A stretch of 59,288 nucleotides of DNA from an uncultured Fibrobacter sp. (GCF_947305105.1 NZ_CAMZCS010000019.1:1-59288), one strand, 5' to 3'. Counted from the first letter of the stretch, positions 1 through 8,730 are shown. Notes: generated by a model not told the origin, from the sequence alone. A program made the numbers and translations.

Positions 1-836
1 TTGAAGGCTTCGAGCGCCTTCGTCTGGTCGTTCATGAAGCGGTAGCGGATTTTCTCGAAGTTGTACTTGCCGCGGTTCCAGTTCTTGTGGAAACCCCACC
101 AGTCAGCTCGGCGTTGCAGTTCCACGTAGCGGTCTTCGCGGAAGGTCTTGATCTTGTAGGGGCCCGAGACCACCGGGAACTCGTAGCGGATCTGGTTGAA
201 GTCCTTGCCGGCCCACACATGCTTGGGGAACGCGAGCATGCCCGCAGCTTCCCAGAAGTTACCCCAGTGGGATTCCTTCGCGGTCATCTTCACCGTGAGG
301 CTGTCGACCACCTCGGGGCGGTCGAAACGGCTAAGCCCGACCTTGAAAATCGGGGTGAGGTTCTTCTCGTCCATGATGACGTCGTAGTAGTACTGCACAT
401 CTTCGGCGGTGACGGGCTTGCCGTCGCTCCACCGGGCCCGCGCATCCACGTGGAAGGTGAATGTCTTGCCGTCTTCGCTGACGCTCCAGCTGTCGGCGAG
501 AATACCGACTTCGCGGTCCTCGGTGGAGTGCAGACTCACGAGAGGCTCGAACATCATGCCCATGAGCTCGGCGGAGAAGCTGTTGTAGTCTTCCCACATG
601 TTGAAGGACTTCGGCATCGCGGAGCCCCAGAGGGTGATTGTCCCGCAGGGGCGGGCGTCCTTCGAGGCAATCGGGTCGAACTCGCCCGTGGCGGTGGAAT
701 CGACCGGCAGTTCCGGGCAGTTCAGCTCGGCGGTCTTGCCCGCGGACTTGGAGGCCCCCTGCTCGTTGCAGGCGGTAAGGGCCATCGCCGACACCATCAG
801 GAATGCAAAAGCTATACCATAAATTCTCGTCTTCAT
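1..836 (-). CDS. ABC transporter substrate-binding lipoprotein, family 5 (partial)
   Basis: The reading frame opens at ATG 836 and runs off the left edge of the window, so only about 278 N-terminal residues are seen. It begins with a lipoprotein signal peptide (MKTRIYGIAFAF, lipobox LTAC with the Cys at about residue 23). After that comes the pattern of extracellular solute-binding family 5 (oligopeptide/nickel, DppA/OppA-like): a FEPLVSL segment, GILADSWSVSEDGKTFTFHV, RWSDGKPVTAEDV, and VSGPYKIKTF. The protein would be anchored outside the inner membrane and deliver peptides or a similar solute to an ABC permease. The C-terminal half and any permease genes lie outside the window. It is the last gene on the minus strand here, about 90 bp after rnc. 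The family assignment is firm; the substrate is unknown. Confidence 0.88.
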   Translation of the reverse strand, partial: MKTRIYGIAFAFLMVSAMALTACNEQGASKSAGKTAELNCPELPVDSTATGEFDPIASKDARPCGTITLWGSAMPKSFNMWEDYNSFSAELMGMMFEPLVSLHSTEDREVGILADSWSVSEDGKTFTFHVDARARWSDGKPVTAEDVQYYYDVIMDEKNLTPIFKVGLSRFDRPEVVDSLTVKMTAKESHWGNFWEAAGMLAFPKHVWAGKDFNQIRYEFPVVSGPYKIKTFREDRYVELQRRADWWGFHKNWNRGKYNFEKIRYRFMNDQTKALEAF

Positions 837-859
837 AATCATCATTCTCTCATCCAATT

Positions 860-928
860 GAGGTTCGCGGTTCCAGGCTCGGGGCTCGAGAGCTGAGGCC
901 CTAACCACCAACCACTAACCACTGTCTA
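860..928. repeat. heptad repeat tract (rnc 3' side)
   Basis: About ten degenerate 7-bp units in tandem: GAGGTTC, GCGGTTC, CAGGCTC, GGGGCTC, GAGAGCT, GAGGCCC, TAACCAC, CAACCAC, TAACCAC, TGTCTAC. It fills the gap between rnc and the substrate-binding gene. It belongs to the dispersed heptad family found at several places in the window. Confidence 0.75.
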
Positions 929-1750
929 CTACGGTAACCCCACGTGGCGCTGTTTCTGCTTCTTCACCTTGGGGCCCTTATCGGACTCCTCGGGCTCGGC
1001 CGCAGCCATCTCGGCCCTGAGAATTTCCAGCGAGACACGGGCGGCTTCCTGCTCGGCCTTCTTCTTGTTCGGGCCCGTCCCCCGACCGTAGACCTTCCCG
1101 TTCACGGAGACCTCGGCGGTGAACGACTTCTGGTGTTCCGGACCGTCTTCGGCCACAATCGCGTACTCCGGGGACATGTGCAGCTTGGAGCCCTGCGTGA
1201 GTTCCAGCAGCTCGCTCTTGTAGTTCACGAAGTCCTCGGCCACGATGATTTCTTGCACGCGCGGGAAATGGAAACGGTTGAGGATGGCGCGGACCTCTTC
1301 GAGCCCGCCGTCCAGGTACACCGCCCCGAGCACCGCCTCGTAGGCATCGGCGAGGATCGTTTCCTTGCCCCGACCGCCCATCTTGGCCTCGGACTTGCCA
1401 ATCTTGATGTAGTCGCCCAAGTTCCATTCCTTGGAAGACTGGGCGCAGGCATGGCCAGAAACCACAGCGCTCTTGCGCTTGGAGAGGTTGCCTTCGGAAT
1501 CGTCGGGGTACGTCTTGTACAGGTATTCCGTGGTCAGCATGTTGAGCACGGAATCGCCCAGGAACTCCAGACGTTCGTTGTTGTTTGTGTACGGGAGGTC
1601 CTTGCCGGACAGGAAAGACCGATGCACCAGGGCATGGGCCAGCAGTTCCGGATCGCGGAACCTATACCCGAGCTTCGCCTCAAGCCCGTCACCGGACTTC
1701 TGGCGAAACCAGAGCTTCAGCACTTTGTGGAGTAGAGTATTCTTTTCCAT
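929..1750 (-). CDS. rnc: ribonuclease III
   Basis: Double-strand-specific endoribonuclease that processes rRNA precursors and structured RNAs. The 273-residue protein has the RNase III signature NERLEFLGDSVL at residues 58-69, and the four metal-binding acidic residues can be placed at E62, D66, D135 and E138. A double-stranded RNA-binding domain follows (about residues 175-250: YKSELLELTQG, then TGPNKKKAEQEAA). The tail is basic and rich in Lys and Glu. Length is slightly above the usual 220-250 because of an N-terminal extension of about 20 residues and the charged tail. It lies downstream of acpP on the same strand, as in many bacteria, but a heptad-repeat tract of about 170 bp separates the two. 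The start ATG at 1750 has no obvious Shine-Dalgarno. Confidence 0.96.
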   Translation of the reverse strand: MEKNTLLHKVLKLWFRQKSGDGLEAKLGYRFRDPELLAHALVHRSFLSGKDLPYTNNNERLEFLGDSVLNMLTTEYLYKTYPDDSEGNLSKRKSAVVSGHACAQSSKEWNLGDYIKIGKSEAKMGGRGKETILADAYEAVLGAVYLDGGLEEVRAILNRFHFPRVQEIIVAEDFVNYKSELLELTQGSKLHMSPEYAIVAEDGPEHQKSFTAEVSVNGKVYGRGTGPNKKKAEQEAARVSLEILRAEMAAAEPEESDKGPKVKKQKQRHVGLP

Positions 1751-1756
1751 ATTTAA

Positions 1757-1862
1757 TAGGGGTTAGGGGCTAGAGGCTAGGATCTAGGGGAAAAATAGGG
1801 ATTAGGGGTTAGAGATTTGGATTTAAGAGTCAGCCTCTAGATCCTAGTCTCTAATCTCTAAT
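1757..1862. repeat. heptad repeat with inverted arms (rnc-acpP gap)
   Basis: Tandem 7-bp units TTAGGGG, CTAGAGG, CTAGGAT, CTAGGGG, then after a short spacer the complementary units CCTCTAG, ATCCTAG, TCTCTAA, TCTCTAA. The two arms can pair to form a long imperfect hairpin between acpP and rnc. Confidence 0.75.
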
Positions 1863-1925
1863 CAACAAGAAAGGGCAGCCTCGTTCGGGCCACCCTGTCC
1901 AGTTGCTTTTCCGATGAGAACCGAA

Positions 1926-2168
1926 TTAAGCCTTCTTGGATTCGATGAAGGCGACCACGTCGGCAACCTTCTGGAACTTTTCGGCATCGGAATCGAGGAT
2001 TTCGACTTCGAATTCGTCTTCGAGAGCCATAACCAGTTCCACGCGATCGAGAGAGTCCGCACCCAGGTCATTGCCGAATTCGGATTCCATCTTCACGTCT
2101 TCGGCCTTGACTTCGAGCTTGGCGACGATGACGTCGGTAATCTTCTTGAAAATTTCTTCTTGTGTCAT
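1926..2168 (-). CDS. acpP: acyl carrier protein
   Basis: Small acidic carrier of growing acyl chains in type II fatty-acid synthesis. The 80-residue protein carries the phosphopantetheine attachment motif DSL with the modified Ser at residue 39 (GADSLDRVELV), and is otherwise helical and Glu/Asp-rich as expected. The start ATG at 2168 has a Shine-Dalgarno GGAG about 8 nt upstream on the minus strand. An AT-rich stretch further upstream (TTTTTTATTAAATTTAAC) could hold its own promoter. It lies downstream of fabG with a gap of about 50 bp. Length and motif match the family exactly. Confidence 0.97.
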   Translation of the reverse strand: MTQEEIFKKITDVIVAKLEVKAEDVKMESEFGNDLGADSLDRVELVMALEDEFEVEILDSDAEKFQKVADVVAFIESKKA

Positions 2169-2215
2169 TGTTAACTCCGTTTGGATTGTTTGATGTTAAA
2201 TTTAATAAAAAATGG

Positions 2216-2956
2216 CTAGGCGTTCAACCCACCATCTACACCCAGAATCTGGCCAGTGATGTAGCAGGCGTCATCGGAAGCCAAAAAAGCGACCGCATTG
2301 GCCACATCTTCGGGTTTTCCGATACGTCCGAGGGGGATTTGGGCTGCATATTTTTCCTTGGTGGCGTCGTCCATGGCGGCGGTCATGTCGGTCCCGATGA
2401 AACCGGGAGCGATGGCGTTGACCGTAATGCCGCGAGAGGCGAATTCCCTCGCGTTGGAGCGGGTCATGCCGATGATGCCGGCCTTGGCAGCGGCGTAGTT
2501 GGCCTGTCCGGCCTGGCCACGCAGGGCGTTAATGCTTGAAATGTTGATAATGTGGCCGGTACGCTTGCCCATCATGGTGCGGGCGACGGCACGGGTACAC
2601 AGGAACACGGAACGCAGATTGGTCGCAATGACCGCGTCAAATTCTTCGTCCTTCATGCGCATCAGGAGGCCGTCACGGGTGATACCGGCATTGTTGACCA
2701 GGATGTCAACCGTGCCCATGTCGGCGATAATCTGCTTGAACACATTCTGGACCGTCTCGGAGTCGGCCACGTTGCATGCGTAGCTCTTGACCTGCACCCC
2801 AAGTTCGGCGGAAAGTTTGGCCGCCAGTTCTTCCTTGACCGAGGTGGAAAGGATGGCGACGTCCGCACCTTCGCTAGCAAGCTTTGTAGCGATGGCGAGA
2901 CCGATACCACGGGAAGCCCCCGTGACAATGGCTTTTTTACCTGTAAGTTTTCCCAT
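2216..2956 (-). CDS. fabG: 3-oxoacyl-[ACP] reductase
   Basis: NADPH-dependent short-chain dehydrogenase that reduces beta-ketoacyl-ACP in fatty-acid elongation. The 246-residue protein shows the cofactor-binding TGASRGIG (residues 12-19), the NNAG motif (residues 88-91), and the catalytic Ser140, Tyr154 and Lys158 (YAAAK). The C-terminal substrate-loop pattern IAPGFIGTDMTAAM is typical of FabG rather than other short-chain dehydrogenases. It sits between fabD and acpP on the same strand, which supports the assignment. ATG 2956 is preceded by AAGAAGG. Confidence 0.96.
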   Translation of the reverse strand: MGKLTGKKAIVTGASRGIGLAIATKLASEGADVAILSTSVKEELAAKLSAELGVQVKSYACNVADSETVQNVFKQIIADMGTVDILVNNAGITRDGLLMRMKDEEFDAVIATNLRSVFLCTRAVARTMMGKRTGHIINISSINALRGQAGQANYAAAKAGIIGMTRSNAREFASRGITVNAIAPGFIGTDMTAAMDDATKEKYAAQIPLGRIGKPEDVANAVAFLASDDACYITGQILGVDGGLNA

Positions 2957-2970
2957 AGTAGAACCTTCTT

Positions 2971-3050
2971 AGTAGGAAGTTAGAAGTTGGAAGTAGGAAG
3001 TTAGATGTAGGAAGTTTCTGTCTACTGTCTACTTCCTACTGTCTACTTTT
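2971..3050. repeat. heptad repeat with inverted arms (fabG-fabD gap)
   Basis: Tandem 7-bp units TAGGAAG, TTAGAAG, TTGGAAG, TAGGAAG, TTAGATG, TAGGAAG, followed by the complementary kind: CTACTGT, CTACTTC, CTACTGT, CTACTTT. It almost completely fills the gap between fabD and fabG and could fold into a hairpin. Confidence 0.75.
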
Positions 3051-3971
3051 TTATCCCTTCAGTGCCTGGAAAGCCTCGATGGTTTCCACCGGCGTGACCT
3101 TCACGTCGCGGCTGATCTTACGCATCAGGCCCATGAGCACCTTGCCGGAGCCGACTTCCACGCCCTGCGTGACACCCAGGGACATGGCCTTGTTCATGCA
3201 GTCGTTCCAGCGGACCGGAGACACCAGTTGGCGCACCAGCAGGTCGGCAATTTCGCTACCCTTCGTGACCGGTTCGGCAATCACGTTCGCGATGACCGGC
3301 TTTTCGACGTCCTTGAAGGTCGTCTTGGCAATCGCTTCGGCGAGGCCGGCCTGGGCAAACTGCATCAGCGGGCTGTGGAAGGCGCCCGAAACGGCGAGCG
3401 GAATGGCCTTGATGCCTGCGGCAGCGCAGTTTTCAACCAGCTTGTTCACGCCGGCGACCGCACCGGACACCACAATCTGGCCCGGGCAGTTGATGTTGGC
3501 CGGGACCACGACGCCTTCGGCCTTGACCGCTTCGCAAAGTTCAAGAATCTTGGCTTCGTCCTGGCCCATGATGGCAGCCATCGCACCGGGGTTCTTGGAA
3601 CCGGCCGATGCCATGAGTTCGCCACGGGTACGCACCAGGCGGAGGCCTTCTTCAAAGCTGAAACCGCCAGCAGCGTAGATAGCGGAGTATTCACCGAGGG
3701 AATGCCCGGCCACGTAGTCGAACGCGAAACCTTCGGACTTGAGGAGTTCCATCACCATGGCAGACACGGTGAAGAGGGCCGGCTGGGTGTTGTCGGTGCT
3801 CTTGAGCACGTCTTCGGGGCCTTCGGCCATGAGCTTCGAGAGTGAGAAGCCCAGGATTTCGTCGGCCTGCATCATAATCTTCTTGGCCGGTTCAAACGTG
3901 GAAGCGAGCGTCTGGCCCATGCCCACGTACTGGGCACCCTGGCCCGGGAAAAGCAAAATCGTCTTAGACAT
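3051..3971 (-). CDS. fabD: malonyl-CoA:ACP transacylase
   Basis: Transfers malonyl from CoA to ACP, supplying the extender unit for fatty-acid synthesis. The 306-residue protein has the N-terminal LLFPGQGAQYVGMG motif, the nucleophile-elbow GHSLGEYSA with the active Ser at residue 91, and the downstream SGAFHSPLM motif carrying the catalytic His. There are two adjacent ATGs (3974 and 3971). The second is chosen because AGAGG lies 6 nt before it and it gives the normal MSKTILLFPG start. It is the first gene of the fabD-fabG-acpP run, and the GH9 gene upstream on the same strand has its own terminator. Confidence 0.95.
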   Translation of the reverse strand: MSKTILLFPGQGAQYVGMGQTLASTFEPAKKIMMQADEILGFSLSKLMAEGPEDVLKSTDNTQPALFTVSAMVMELLKSEGFAFDYVAGHSLGEYSAIYAAGGFSFEEGLRLVRTRGELMASAGSKNPGAMAAIMGQDEAKILELCEAVKAEGVVVPANINCPGQIVVSGAVAGVNKLVENCAAAGIKAIPLAVSGAFHSPLMQFAQAGLAEAIAKTTFKDVEKPVIANVIAEPVTKGSEIADLLVRQLVSPVRWNDCMNKAMSLGVTQGVEVGSGKVLMGLMRKISRDVKVTPVETIEAFQALKG

Positions 3972-4103
3972 CATAAACCTCTGCGGCTAGGCCGCAATTT
4001 TATTTTTGCTCCCTAAATTAAAAAATTACAGCAAAGCATTCGAGGGTTTTCCAGGGAAAAACGCTCCAGAGGCCCGAAAGAAAGCATTATAAAGTATTTT
4101 TGT

Positions 4104-4142
4104 AAACAAACAAAGCCCCACCGTTCCGAAAAACGGCAGGGC
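4104..4142 (-). terminator. intrinsic terminator after the GH9 gene
   Basis: Read on the minus strand, an imperfect stem GCCC-CCGTT / AACGG-GGGC (4115-4142) is followed by TTTGTTTGTTT. It lies 23 bp past the GH9 stop and separates GH9 transcription from fabD. Confidence 0.75.
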
Positions 4143-4164
4143 AGTTCTTTCCTAAAGTTAAAAT

Positions 4165-6723
4165 CTAGAGCCCGATTCTAACAACTTTGTATTCCTTGAT
4201 ACTCCCTGCAGAGAACTTCACGATATAGGCCCCAGCAGGGACCTGTTCCATGTTCCACTGCAACGCATGGCGGCCGGCACCCTGTTGCCCCGGAGCATAC
4301 AGCTTCATGGTCTTGCCCTTGATCGAGACCAGCGAGACCCTGACATTGCGGGCCGTCGGGAGTGCGTAGTTCACGTCGATGACATTCCCGTGGTTTGCGA
4401 TTTCGAGGTAGGAAGCTCCGGCCGGCGAGACACTCGGAATGTTGTCCTTCTTCGAGGAATCGGCCTTTGCCGTATCTGCCTTCGTCGTATCGGTCGTGGT
4501 GGTATCGTTCTTGGTAGAATCCTTAGGCGTAACAATAGGAGCGTCGGCAGCAAGAAGCACGTTCACTGCAAGGAACGTGGCATTGCCAGATATGGCTGTC
4601 TCTGTCGCCGTATAGTTTGATACATCCGACAGCAAGGAATCCGTCATCGCGCCTCCCATGAGCGCACCGACCGGCGGCCTGTAGCTATAAGTCACAGGAA
4701 GAGCCACCATTGACTCCCTGTCAAACCCATTCCAGAATTCCGGGTTGGCCGTGCGGTGATGGACATGCGATTCGTTCTTGTCGCCTACGCCAACCATAAA
4801 GCACATATCCCACTGGTTTACGCCCAGAATATAGTTCACTTTGTTTATCGCAAGCTGGCGAACTTCGGCATGTTTCCATGCAACCGACTTATTGAAAGTC
4901 TTCTTATTTTCAACATCCTTGGCTACTTCCGCATAAGTTAGCATATTGAGAATATTGCCAGAATCATAAAGGTTCGGAGCCCAAGAATAACGAACCATAA
5001 CATACCACGGGGTCGGATAGCTCAAAGAAAATTTTTCCAAGAAAGCAATCGAATTCGATGTTTCCGATGAAGCGGACAATGAACCATCTTGCGCACCCCT
5101 TGCCAACACATTAAGCACCCTTTCTATATATTCCAAACGGAGCACGTTCTGAATGCCAAATTTTTCAGCCGTAGTTTCATCGGCCAGGAGCAACTTGTAG
5201 AAGGCATACAATGTTATCGCGAAACGATTGTCATAATCCGAAGGCCAACCTCCGGCGGTAAAGCTGTTTTCGTAGCCAAGCCACCCCGCGGGAAAATATT
5301 CAAGAGAATACTCGGCAGATTTATTATCGTTAATTTTCTTATCTCCGGCGGCATCGTTCAGATAGTCCATCTTCTTTGTCTTTTCATAGGTCGCATAATG
5401 GAGGGCGATAGCCGCCATCGCAAGGGCATCAATATATTTCGAATGACTGGAGCAGGAATATAAATCAATACAAACGTCCGGTTCGCCGAAGTGTTCCTTG
5501 GCATAGCCGTACAATTTCTCGGCAACTTTAAGACAGCTATCTGCAAAAGTCGAATCATATGCGGCATAGCGCACGCTCAGCAGGGCAAGGCCAGCCGCAA
5601 TCTGGGCAGACATGCCGGGGCCAACGCCGTGCAAAACAGGCCTTGCTGGCACCGGGTTCATAGATTCCATATTGTCCGCACGATTCCAATAATTATGGTC
5701 ATCAGCATCACCGATGTTTACAATCATATCCTTGATGTCGCCCTTGGCATATTCATAGGAACGCAAGAAGAATTCGGCACCATGACGTGCTTCGCGCAAC
5801 ATGTCCGGAATGCCGTCCGTCTTTACAGTTTCGTTATGGTTGAAGGCGTAATGGTCTTCATCACGTTCCGGGTTCGTCGCCGAAAGTAACGAAAGCATCA
5901 AGAAGGCATAGCCCATAGTCGAGGACACCTTCAAGTTGTCGCCACAATCGTACCAACCACCAGGAATGGAGTCGTGCACATGGCTTGCCTTGTGGAACCA
6001 GGACTCCGAATCACCACTGCGCTGCACGCCAAAGAACTTGAGGTTCGCGTCGCGCACCATCGAATAGACCTTGTCGCTCACGATAAAGGTAGAGGAATAT
6101 TCCTTGCCCACCTTGATACGGAGGCGCTTGTCCGTAGGGAGCGAAGCCATATCAGCAAGTTTACCCGCACACAGCTTGGTTGTGGGAATCGCCAAATTCA
6201 CCGTATAGCGAGTATCCGTACAATAATTGGCGTAAGCCTTCAACGTCCTGATAGACGTGGAGTTATCTCCGGTAGCCGTAAACTTGCCGTCCTTAGCCAG
6301 TTCGTTCCCATCCAAGTCGACAACAGAATAGGTCGCCGTTTCGCAACTAGCCGAAATATAGTAGAACTGCTTTTCGGGGTCATTCGTAAGGTAACCGGCC
6401 TGGTTCACGCGGATATTGCCAACCTTCAAGCTCAAGGCATCGATGTAGGCCTGGTTCAAGGTGTCTGCAATGTAAGCGTTCGCTTTGAAATCTTCGGGCT
6501 TTGAACCGGGTGCCGGAGTGCCGACCACCGAATCCTTTTCATTTACGTTAAAATGGCTAAAATCATAGACCGTTCCGCCGTCTACGACACTCGAGGTATC
6601 CCAGGCCATCGGGTAAACCGGGCGAATCAGGTCGTACGGGGTATCCGCAGCCAAAACGGACTGGGTTGCACCCAAGGCTACGCCAAAAGCGGCTGCCGTC
6701 TTTAAAACCGTAAACTTGGACAT
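4165..6723 (-). CDS. secreted glycoside hydrolase family 9 cellulase
   Basis: A likely endoglucanase, 852 residues from the chosen start. A signal peptide (MSKFTVLKTAAAFGVALGAT... VLAAD) leads to an Ig-like CelD_N module (NIRVNQAGYL, then SASCETATYSVVDLDG). The (alpha/alpha)6 GH9 catalytic domain follows. The Asp pair is in GGWYDCGDNLKV, where the usual DAGD reads DCGD. The substrate-binding HHRTANPE lies later, and the proton-donor region is DVSNYTATETAISGNATF. A Thr/Asp/Lys linker then leads to a Por/T9SS-like C-terminal domain ending EYKVVRIGL, as seen on many Fibrobacter exported enzymes. The frame is open back to 6798, but ATG 6723 has AAGGAG 6 nt upstream and begins the signal peptide directly. 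Terminators flank the gene on both sides, so it is an independent unit between plsX and fabD. Confidence 0.93.
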   Translation of the reverse strand: MSKFTVLKTAAAFGVALGATQSVLAADTPYDLIRPVYPMAWDTSSVVDGGTVYDFSHFNVNEKDSVVGTPAPGSKPEDFKANAYIADTLNQAYIDALSLKVGNIRVNQAGYLTNDPEKQFYYISASCETATYSVVDLDGNELAKDGKFTATGDNSTSIRTLKAYANYCTDTRYTVNLAIPTTKLCAGKLADMASLPTDKRLRIKVGKEYSSTFIVSDKVYSMVRDANLKFFGVQRSGDSESWFHKASHVHDSIPGGWYDCGDNLKVSSTMGYAFLMLSLLSATNPERDEDHYAFNHNETVKTDGIPDMLREARHGAEFFLRSYEYAKGDIKDMIVNIGDADDHNYWNRADNMESMNPVPARPVLHGVGPGMSAQIAAGLALLSVRYAAYDSTFADSCLKVAEKLYGYAKEHFGEPDVCIDLYSCSSHSKYIDALAMAAIALHYATYEKTKKMDYLNDAAGDKKINDNKSAEYSLEYFPAGWLGYENSFTAGGWPSDYDNRFAITLYAFYKLLLADETTAEKFGIQNVLRLEYIERVLNVLARGAQDGSLSASSETSNSIAFLEKFSLSYPTPWYVMVRYSWAPNLYDSGNILNMLTYAEVAKDVENKKTFNKSVAWKHAEVRQLAINKVNYILGVNQWDMCFMVGVGDKNESHVHHRTANPEFWNGFDRESMVALPVTYSYRPPVGALMGGAMTDSLLSDVSNYTATETAISGNATFLAVNVLLAADAPIVTPKDSTKNDTTTTDTTKADTAKADSSKKDNIPSVSPAGASYLEIANHGNVIDVNYALPTARNVRVSLVSIKGKTMKLYAPGQQGAGRHALQWNMEQVPAGAYIVKFSAGSIKEYKVVRIGL

Positions 6724-6831
6724 TCTCATCTCCTTCATAAAACGCCTTTTCGAAGGCAACCTATCTTGAGACAATTTAAAAACTTTTAGCCCCCACATGG
6801 AACGAAAAAATTTTCCCGTGATTCATTACAC

Positions 6832-6867
6832 ACAAAAAGAACAGAACCCTAATCTCTTAGGGTTCTG
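6832..6867 (-). terminator. intrinsic terminator after plsX
   Basis: Perfect 11-bp stem CAGAACCCTAA / TTAGGGTTCTG (6842-6867), followed on the minus strand by TTCTTTTTGTG. It ends the DUF177-rpmF-plsX unit. Confidence 0.88.
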
Positions 6868-6896
6868 CCATTAAAGCTTGTTGTAAGCAGGGGGCG

Positions 6897-7880
6897 TTAC
6901 TTCGCTTCGGCGGGTTCGTCCTTGATGGCGGCCAGACGTTCGTTCACGTTCTTGGACACGCCCTTCTCGGCGTACTTCGCAGCGACTTCCACAGCCTTCT
7001 CGATAGCGAGAGCATCGGAACGGCCGTGAGCGATAATGCCCGTGCCGTTGAGGCCGAGGAGCAAGGCACCACCCGTCATGCGGTAGTCCCACATTTCGTC
7101 GAAGCGGCGACCATTCGGAGTGTCAATAAAGCCGAACATCTTCTTGTGCAGTTCGTAGAAGCCTTCAAGCATTTTCAGGACAACATTGCCTGTAAAGCCC
7201 GAAGTCACCACGACGTCGGCGGCACCTTCGATGAGCGTTTCGCCTTCGATATTGCCGATGAAGTTCACCGGGGCAGACTTCAGCAACTGGTGTGCTTCCT
7301 GGAGCACGGCTGGGCCCTTGTGTTCTTCTTCGCCCATGTTCAAAAGGCCAACCTTCGGATTCTGGTAACCGAAGTAGGTCTCGGCAAAAGCGGATCCCGC
7401 GATGGCAAAGTCCACCAGCGTAGAAGCGCGTTCATCGACGTTCGCACCGGCATCGACCAAGATAATCGGACGGTCGGCGGTAGGAATAACGCAACCGATA
7501 GGCGGACGGCTGAACTTTTCGCTTGACTTCCCGAGAAGCATGAGGCAAGACGCCATCATGGCACCGGAGTTGCCGGCGCTCACCGAGGCGTCCACCATTC
7601 CCTTCTTCTGCAAGGCGACGCAAGTCACCAGGCCGGAGTGGGGTTTCTTCTTGAGAACCTGTACGGGGTGTTCGTCCATGGCGACCGGATCCGGCGCGTC
7701 AACGACCGAAATACCATTGCCAGCGTAGCCAAGCTTTTCCAGCCCAGCCTTGACCTCGGCCTCCGGTCCGCACAAGACAACATGCAAATCAGCATTTTTC
7801 TTGACGGCGTTTACAGCACCTTCTATCACTACGTCGGGGGCAAAATCGCCACCCAATGCATCCAAGGCAACTTTTACCAT
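6897..7880 (-). CDS. plsX: phosphate acyltransferase PlsX
   Basis: Makes acyl-phosphate from acyl-ACP for the PlsY route to phosphatidic acid, linking fatty-acid and phospholipid synthesis. The 327-residue protein opens with the family hallmark VKVALDALGGDFAP. It contains CVIPTADRPIILVDAGAN, VGLLNMGEEEHKG, and the C-terminal GGALLLGLNGTGIIAHGRSD. ATG 7880 is preferred over the TTG at 7886 because AAGGAG lies 6 nt before it. The C-terminal end is Lys/Ala/Glu-rich. It is the third gene of a DUF177-rpmF-plsX operon, the conserved order in many bacteria, and is followed by a strong terminator rather than by fabH. Confidence 0.96.
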   Translation of the reverse strand: MVKVALDALGGDFAPDVVIEGAVNAVKKNADLHVVLCGPEAEVKAGLEKLGYAGNGISVVDAPDPVAMDEHPVQVLKKKPHSGLVTCVALQKKGMVDASVSAGNSGAMMASCLMLLGKSSEKFSRPPIGCVIPTADRPIILVDAGANVDERASTLVDFAIAGSAFAETYFGYQNPKVGLLNMGEEEHKGPAVLQEAHQLLKSAPVNFIGNIEGETLIEGAADVVVTSGFTGNVVLKMLEGFYELHKKMFGFIDTPNGRRFDEMWDYRMTGGALLLGLNGTGIIAHGRSDALAIEKAVEVAAKYAEKGVSKNVNERLAAIKDEPAEAK

Positions 7881-7900
7881 GAACAACTCCTTAAAAGCGA

Positions 7901-8089
7901 CTAGGCTTCAGCACCCTTCATGTCGACAACTTCAACACCATTGTAGTAACCGCAAACCGGGCACACGCGGTGCGGGCGCTTCACGGAACCGCAATGTTCG
8001 CAAGTGGCCATGGCCGGCACTTCCATCTTCCAGTGGGTGCGGCGCTTGTCACGACGGGCGGTCGAGGTTTTTCTTTTAGGTACTGCCAT
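7901..8089 (-). CDS. rpmF: 50S ribosomal protein L32
   Basis: Small protein of the large ribosomal subunit, 62 residues. It starts with the family pattern [17 protein letters not shown] and carries the four-Cys zinc ribbon [20 protein letters not shown], so it is the zinc-binding form. An AGGAG lies just before the ATG. It follows the DUF177 gene by 2 bp and precedes plsX by about 20 bp, the classical operon order. Confidence 0.97.
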   Translation of the reverse strand: MAVPKRKTSTARRDKRRTHWKMEVPAMATCEHCGSVKRPHRVCPVCGYYNGVEVVDMKGAEA

Positions 8090-8091
8090 TT

Positions 8092-8622
8092 TTAACTCCT
8101 ATTTTCCATTTTGCTTTTTAAAGCTTTGAGTTTTTCCCAGCGGGGGTCCATAGTGTCTTCGGACTCTGCGGAACCGTCACTGGTCGGTTTGTTTGATACA
8201 AAGATAAAATCTTCGTCGGGATTTTTCACGGGTGCGGCCGGTTCTTGCAGTATAACCAGCTGTCGAACGCACTCGGAAACGTCCACGAAGTACTGCCCCT
8301 GGGGAATTCTATAAGCGAAGACATCTGCATCGTCTTCATCGAGTTCCTGTTTAGCCACCCCTAGCCTTTCGACTTCCACGACGATTTCAGTTTCGAAGGG
8401 ACGGTCGAACAACTCGAGCGTGCGGGAGCAGGTCAGAGTTTGCACTCCGGAGAGCGTACCGGACACAAGCCACTTGCTAGGGCCTTCGGGGCTAACCAGC
8501 ACCTGGGCTACCAGATCGCCTTTCAGGTGCAGTTCGTCGAAGATTTCGGGGGCATCGGCATGGGACCAGACCACCCGGCGGTCTTCGGATTCCTTAAGTT
8601 CTTGTGCGATATCGATTCTCAA
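8092..8622 (-). CDS. DUF177 (YceD-like) protein
   Basis: Member of the DUF177/YceD family, which is almost always encoded next to rpmF. In plants and E. coli the family is linked to 23S rRNA or ribosome-assembly functions. Visible features are the central [22 protein letters not shown], where the usual two-Cys motif is reduced to one Cys, the [26 protein letters not shown] region, and an acidic C-terminus. The frame is open to TTG 8661, but the family normally begins just before [11 protein letters not shown], so TTG 8622 is chosen (176 residues). A TAGATT box lies 10 nt before it. The gene overlaps nothing and sits 2 bp before rpmF. Confidence 0.8.
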   Translation of the reverse strand: MRIDIAQELKESEDRRVVWSHADAPEIFDELHLKGDLVAQVLVSPEGPSKWLVSGTLSGVQTLTCSRTLELFDRPFETEIVVEVERLGVAKQELDEDDADVFAYRIPQGQYFVDVSECVRQLVILQEPAAPVKNPDEDFIFVSNKPTSDGSAESEDTMDPRWEKLKALKSKMENRS

Positions 8623-8632
8623 AGTGGCCCCA

Positions 8633-8650
8633 AATCTAGTAAAAACTAGA
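8633..8650 (-). promoter_or_regulatory. promoter box and inverted repeat before the DUF177 operon
   Basis: A perfect inverted repeat TCTAGT-AAAA-ACTAGA (8635-8650) overlaps a TAGATT -10-like box read on the minus strand, just upstream of the DUF177 start. A repressor-type operator is possible, but no regulator is identified. Confidence 0.35.
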
Positions 8651-8730
8651 CATGATTTCAATAATCAGGATATTACAATCTGGTTTAAAAAGTTTGCGGA
8701 AGGGGTTCCAGCCCGGAATTTTAACCTAAT

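Noticed and set aside
87-896. Long plus-strand open frame of 269 codons
   Set aside because: It lies opposite the substrate-binding lipoprotein gene, whose signal peptide and family motifs are clear; the plus frame is low-complexity shadow.
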